A stretch of 64,000 nt of DNA, from positions 231,808,396 through 231,872,395 of the forward strand of contig NC_081406.1 of NCBI RefSeq assembly GCF_030272615.1. Reading direction: 5' to 3'. Each line of letters begins with the position of its first letter. The first letter of the stretch is position 1. Below, one piece after another: positions 58,697-64,000 of the stretch. Source of the DNA: Cryptomeria japonica. Taxonomy: Eukaryota; Streptophyta; Pinopsida; Cupressales; Cupressaceae. The position numbers were made by a program, and so were the translations under genes. The notes beneath the pieces were generated by a model. That model saw only the letters and a program-made list of their open reading frames with translations. It was not told the DNA's origin and searched no databases.

Positions 58697-61600
58697 ATGG
58701 GGAACAAGAAGAGAAGGAAAAATAAGACTTCAAGGAATTATTCTCCTGAAATGGAAGAAAGATATCGAGAACAAAGAAGACAACGATATCATGATGCAAG
58801 TATGTATTTTTAATTTTAATTCTATTTAATTTTATATGTATTACGTACCAAAAATAGTGTTTATTTGTTAGTATTAATTAGTTCAATATTTTTTATCTAA
58901 TATTTTTAATGAAAATTAATTTAAAAAATCTTAATTAAATTAATTAGAAATAATAGGATTAAAAATAATCTCGTTTTAATTGGAAAGCATAATTAATTTG
59001 AGATAATATGTGTATTTGCAAATTTCAAATTCCATCAACTTGCTTGTTGTGTAATTGCATTTTTCTCCTATATAATTAAGTCCATTTATAATAGATAAGA
59101 CCTATTAAGTCATAAAATTAATAAGACCTATTATGTCCTAATTTAGGTTCTAAATTATATATATTGAATATTTAAGACATGTACTTAATTTCATGTGATA
59201 GGTCCTTTAATATCACATAATATATCTATCTTAAGGGGAGTTAAGTATATTAATGTGAAATGTTTCTGCATATGTGGTCATATTGATTTTTCAATAATGT
59301 CTCATTTCAACAATCTTGATACTACACTAGAAAAAGCTCAATTGTTATCAATTGTACTTACTCATAAAGACTTAATAGATCCAATGAAATTGTTGGGTAT
59401 AGATACAACAAGTCAAAAGAGGAAAACTTCTCAGCTACAAAAACCTATTGTTGATAATGTTAAGAAAGTTTTGGTGAACATTGGTAAAAAGTCTTGAAAA
59501 CTAGATAAGACCATTTCAAGAAGAGTGATGTTGACATCTTTAGGAAATGAAAGATTGCCTCAAAAAAGACAAATCTCTTCACTGTCATCTGAGTTTGGTT
59601 TTAGTAGAAGGACAATATCTAAATATGTTAAAAGGAGAAAGATTTTGGATGATACTACCTCAGAAGGGAATTGGGAAATTATGTGTAGAGCTCCTCGTTC
59701 TAATAGAATTGAAGATGTTGTTAGGAACTTTGTGACAAGTTTTTGGAATGATAATACTCATCCTTCATCAAATAGTAGAGATGTTATCAAGCAAAGGATT
59801 GGTCCTGATTGTTATGATCTCCATGTAAAACATTGGATAGACACAACAAAACATGAATTGTATGTGTTGTTTACTAAAACAAACCCTCATATAAAGATTG
59901 GACAAACCATGTTTGAACGGTTAAGGCCATATTATGTGAAGTTAAACAAAGTTTTTGAAACTTGTTGTTGTTGTTATCACATCGAATTTGACTTGTACTA
60001 TCAGGTGTTTCAAAAGATTAGAGAAGATAGTGATGGTTATGAAAATGCTCCTCCTAAATGAACAAGTCAATTCATAGCATCCATCTTATGTGATAGATCA
60101 GATGATAATGCAACCGGTCAAATAAATTGCATAAGAGGAATTTGTGGAACATGCAGGGACTTGGCTAAATTGCCTTTGAGAGATGAAGATACTGACGCGA
60201 GGAAGATGGTAAATTGCAAGAGTTACAAGTACAAAAAATTTGAAACAAAATTTGGAAAGGAATCTACAAGGCTAGATTATGTAGAAGAGGAAATACCTAT
60301 TGGAACATTTATGGAAAAATTTTCGTAAGTTGGTAAAACCATACACATGCCATTATTTTTTTGCTAAGTGGCAAGCAGAACAATTTAAAAGATTAAGAGA
60401 CACTTTCCCACTTGGAACTATTCTATCTATAGTTGACTTCACAAAGAATTACTCTTTTGCACATCAAAAAGAGATTCAATCAGAGTATTACTTTTCAAAG
60501 CAAATCACTATTTTGGTGCATGTGTGTTATCGACATGCACAGATGAATTTGGATGGTGTTGATAGTACATTTGAAAATCGTGTCATTAAGAAAGAGTACC
60601 ACTTCTATATCAGTGATGATAAGGAGCATGACACACTTTTTGTACAACATTGCTTTAATAAGTTTTTTGAATATTTGAAAGATAGAGGCATAACAATAGT
60701 TAAACATTTTGTTTGGTCTAATGGATGTGCGACACAATTCAAATCTTTGAAGCCATTTTATGCACTATGTAGATATCATCAAAATGACAAAATACCACAT
60801 CTTTGGAGTTTTTTTGAGAGTGGTCATGGAAAGGGTGAACATGATGGTGTAGGAGCTTGTATCAAACATGCTCTAAGAAAGCATCAAATAAAGTACACAG
60901 GAGATCGTATAGAAGATGCACATGATGTTGTTGAATGGTGTGAGAAACACTTTGAGCAACCTAATTATCCTGGGGAATCATCATCAAGAACATACAGACC
61001 CATTCCATATAGAGTGTTTTGGGAGATAACCGGTACGTGTTCTCTTTTAGTGTTTTATTTAATTTTTTAATCTTTAAAAAAATACATGTTCCTAGTTGAA
61101 ATTTTTAAATTTAACAACTTGATCTACATGTACATTCTTGTACACATGTACATTTTGCAGATGTGGATAGAAAATCAATGCATGGATGCAAGAGCGTGGA
61201 GAGGACAAGATCTTTGCATTGTGTCATGAGTACAGATAATTGCCCATGGACATTATACACTAGGGATTATTCATGTTTTTGTTCTGAATGCATTTTCGAA
61301 AACTATGTTGATTGCAAGAACCAAGAGCTTGGATATGTTAGTGAATGGAAAATGGTGCCACTAGATGTTTCTGACACATATGAGGATTCAAATGAGGACG
61401 AAAACTTTGAAGACATTCCTTTGATTTCTGGTGATTATCATCATATTTCAGGATTGATTAAAAAATGTACATATGATGTACACATGTAAATATTTCCTTA
61501 AAAATGACATGTAACTTAGAATTTATTTAACTTGTGTCAAATTGCAGGAGATATTTTTGCAGTCATAGCAGAAGATGGAAATATAGAAGGTGTTAGCTAT

Positions 61601-62011
61601 TATTTATTGTGTTGCATAGAAGAGAGAAAGAAGTTATCAAAATCTGAGATGAGTGATGGAATGTCATTTCCCACAGGTTTGAGTTCTGATTTGAATATGT
61701 ACATGTACAAATCACTTATGTGGAAATTTTTAATTTCTCATGTTTCTTATATACATGTACATGCAGGCTCAGTTGTAGTGCAAGGGACATATTTCAAACA
61801 AGTTAAAATTGTTCAACATGGGATTCATTTCACTGAATACCAAATTGACAACAAGGTATATCAGTATGGTCACTTGGTCATTGCTATTGGCCTAATTCTT
61901 CAAACAGTTCCACATCGAGGGCGGTCTCAAAAGTGGAGACTAGATAGTGAAGATCATGACAAAATATTAAGTGTTATTGAAGAGCGTTCTGAACCACTTG
62001 ATGTGGTATGA
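58697..62011 (+). pseudogene. Transposase-like protein, unnamed family, five exons, broken
   Basis: Exons: 58697-58799, 59202-61032, 61161-61430, 61548-61676 and 61767-62011; every intron is phase 1 and GT-AG. The N terminus is basic (MGNKKRRKNKTSRN). It is followed by FCICGHIDF, an HTH-like FGFSRRTISKYVKRRKILDD segment, a KQRIGPDCYDLH segment, FETCCCCYHIEFDL, and CIRGICGTCRDLAKLPLR. The putative catalytic core has IVDFTKNYSFAHQKEIQSEY, LDGVDSTFENRV, VWSNGCATQFKS and FFESGHGKGEHDGVG. The C terminus has YSCFCSECIFENYVDC and a GTYFKQ...YGHLVIAIG module. This domain order recalls uncharacterised transposase-like proteins of animals and early plants. Lesions: in-frame TGA at 59495-59497 and 60059-60061, and a one-base frameshift near 60310-60330. 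Where the family has S-D-G this copy has S-N-G. Not functional as it stands. Confidence 0.78.
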
Positions 62012-62604
62012 ACTATATATATTTAGTAATCCAAAGTACACATGTGGTTCAACCCACATGAATTGAATTAATACTCAAGATAAATTCTAGATCTCTTAAC
62101 TTGTTTTGAAACTCAAGGAAAAATATTTTTTAAGTTTAAATACATGAAATTTTTAATTATATCAAATTAGGATGTATTCAATGCAATTCAAGTACATGTA
62201 CATGTTTAAATGCATGTTTAATTTGTATGTATAAGGTACTATATCTAATTCAAAATGCATGTAATTTGTAAGGACCACTAGTTAAAATAATTTAATTAAA
62301 AAATACATATTTAAATTAGAATGTAATATGTACATTTGTAAAATTGATATAATATGGAATTAGGACATGTGTAATTAGGACATGTACATGTTGTGAACTA
62401 TTTAACTACATTATCATACCTAGAAGTACATACCATGTGAACTATTCAATACATGACCTATTAAGTTTAGTTTGTTCATTTGATACATACTCTTTTGTTT
62501 GAACATGTTCTTTTAACTTTTAATGCATATCTACTGTATGTACATATGTGTTACATGTAGTTTAAATTTTTTAATTTCTAGAGAACATACATGCATTCTT
62601 GATC
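62012..62604. other. AT-rich flank with TACATGT words
   Basis: No coding sequence. Many TACATGTACATG-like palindromic words. Confidence 0.5.
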
Positions 62605-62627
62605 ATATATATATATATATATATATA
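62605..62627. repeat. (AT)n microsatellite
   Basis: About 11 AT dinucleotides. Confidence 0.9.
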
Positions 62628-62740
62628 AAATCCAGTCCAGTCCATCGAACATAAAGTACATATATAATCTAACATGTATGTACATGTGCACATGGAATAT
62701 ATAATCTAACACATGTACATGTGCATGAAATATATAATCT

Positions 62741-63165
62741 CTAGTCTAAATTTCATATCACATGATGCAACAAATATATATAATCCGATCAAACACAATG
62801 GAGATATAAAGTATAATCTAGTCTAAACTTCATAAATGCATAAAATATACAATCTAATCAAACATGTAACTGAGGTACTTAAAGAATATAATATAGTCTA
62901 AACTTCATACATGATGCATGAAATATATATAATCCATATAAAACACAAACCAGGTATAAAGTATAATCTAGTCTAAACTGCATACATGCATGAAATATAT
63001 ATATAATCTGATCAAACACAAACAAGGTATAAAGTATATAATCTAGTCTAAACTCCATGTACATGCATGAAATATATATAATCTGATCAAACACAAACCA
63101 GGTATAAAGTATAATCTAGTCTAAACTTCATGTACGTGCATGAATATATATATAATATGAAAGTC
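62741..63165. repeat. Tandem repeat, about six copies of 74-76 bp
   Basis: The phrase TAGTCTAAAC or a close variant recurs at about 62741, 62820, 62896, 62972, 63046 and 63120. Each unit also has CATACATGATGCAT-like and ATATATAATCTGATCAAACA words. Short frames on the minus strand here are a by-product. Confidence 0.82.
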
Positions 63166-63176
63166 TATAAAAAGAT

Positions 63177-63574
63177 AAATGTAAATGAGCAATAAAGTTT
63201 GGAGCAAATCAACAGGGATCATGTCGGCTATGAACTGAGCGACCATTTGAGGGAGAGTCCTGCAAAAGTAGAATTTATTTAAATATTAAATATAATATAT
63301 CTATCTCTCTAGACGTGCATGTACATCAAATCCAAGTAGAGCTAAATAAAAATTTAAATATAAATTGTAATGTGCATGTATACATACATGTACATATATG
63401 TACCAAAAACCATAACTAACCTGTCCACTAATAGCATCTAAAGAATCTCTCCTACGCACACGCTCAGAGCTCAAGGAAGGAGTGACATGAGCTAACTATC
63501 AATTTAAGGATTAGTCCACGATCAATTTAAATGATCTACAAATTAAAACTTAGAACTAGATTATTTATTAAACA

Positions 63575-63649
<75 letters not shown>

Positions 63650-64000
63650 TTTATCCTACAAATTTACAACATGTATACATATCTTCTAAAATTTTAAATG
63701 CACATGTACATGTACATACCTGTGTATCACCTGGAGTAGGCTGTATAGTCTGATCTTGTCCTGTGATCATATCAACAACATCACTCGTGCCTGCATATCT
63801 CTCTCTAGCTGTACGTATCATTGAGGAGTGCAAGAGGCTAACTAGATGAGTGGGCATCATGGATGAAGTGTCTGACTATAGTAGCATGTCCATAAACCCA
63901 GTATGGCTCAAATCTCTCAGCTGTGAGTCCAAACCCTCATCTGTGATATGGATTTGTTTAGCTCGTATCTCCTCCTCAAATGAATCCAAACGGCCCTCAT
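63177..64000 (-). pseudogene. Minus-strand exons of an unidentified gene, cut by the window edge
   Basis: On the minus strand three segments with good splice sites appear: 64000-63721 (ending GATACACAG|GTATGT), 63496-63422 (after a GATAG acceptor, ending GGACAG|GTTAGT), and a last one starting near 63262 after TTTTGCAG, with a TGA after 17 codons. All joins are phase 0. The translated pieces (for example SSMIRTARERYAGTSDVVDM and LAHVTPSLSSERVRRRDSL) match no family I know. A TAG in the first exon near 63875 suggests decay or a wrong frame there. It converges on the transposase-like gene and may be a second gene of the same element. Its 5' part is outside the window. Confidence 0.35.
63577..63647. 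repeat. (AT)n microsatellite, about 35 units
   Basis: Uninterrupted AT dinucleotides, inside the probable first intron of the minus-strand gene at the right edge. Confidence 0.95.

Noticed and set aside
62879-63094. Minus-strand frame with repeated Tyr/Ile-rich units
   Set aside because: Translation of the 74-bp AT-rich tandem repeat, whose units stay open by chance.

Overview
The window reads as nuclear DNA of a large-genome seed plant, most likely a gymnosperm such as a conifer. This is inferred from one intron-bearing land-plant gene of the DUF936 family, AT-rich spacers, and about 40 kb of old, decayed LTR retrotransposons nested inside each other. No bacterial, organellar, tRNA or rRNA genes were found. 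The species cannot be named from the sequence.

Layout. 1-1167 is AT-rich spacer. 1173-2992 is a solo LTR with a perfect target-site duplication, followed by a 0.7 kb CT-rich tract. 4395-11375 is the only intact-looking host gene: a DUF936 protein of 803 residues in four coding exons, with a GC-rich leader, a probable leader intron and two identical G-box/ABRE-like decamers upstream. 11376-17545 is decayed spacer with a 98-bp duplication, a gag-like remnant and a four-copy minisatellite of about 124 bp.

17546-57165 is one nest, five insertions deep. The outermost (oldest) is a minus-strand Ty1/copia pol split into 17546-18588 and 55258-57165. A minus-strand Ty3/gypsy element of Tat type (18589-55257) sits in its reverse transcriptase; it has a second, archaeal-type RNase H and an antisense plant-mobile-domain ORF. 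A plus-strand copia element (19892-39367, TSD ATTTT) sits in the 3' region of the Tat element. A coding-poor LARD-like element (22728-35253, TSD AGGAG) sits in that copia's integrase. A solo LTR (28379-30011, TSD GAAAA) sits inside the LARD. LTR divergence judged by eye falls from Tat to copia to LARD, as the nesting order requires. The LARD and the Tat element share primer-binding-site and polypurine-tract sequences and a periodic TAGCGC motif in their leaders, so the LARD may be a passenger of Tat-type machinery.

57166-64000 is different in kind. It holds a five-exon pseudogene (58697-62011) for a transposase-like protein of a family I recall mainly from uncharacterised animal and lower-plant proteins and cannot name. 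A cluster of perfect short inverted repeats lies just upstream. ACATGTAC-type palindromes are scattered through its introns and flank. Convergent minus-strand exons continue past the window edge. This is the best candidate here for an undescribed mobile system, although this copy is broken.
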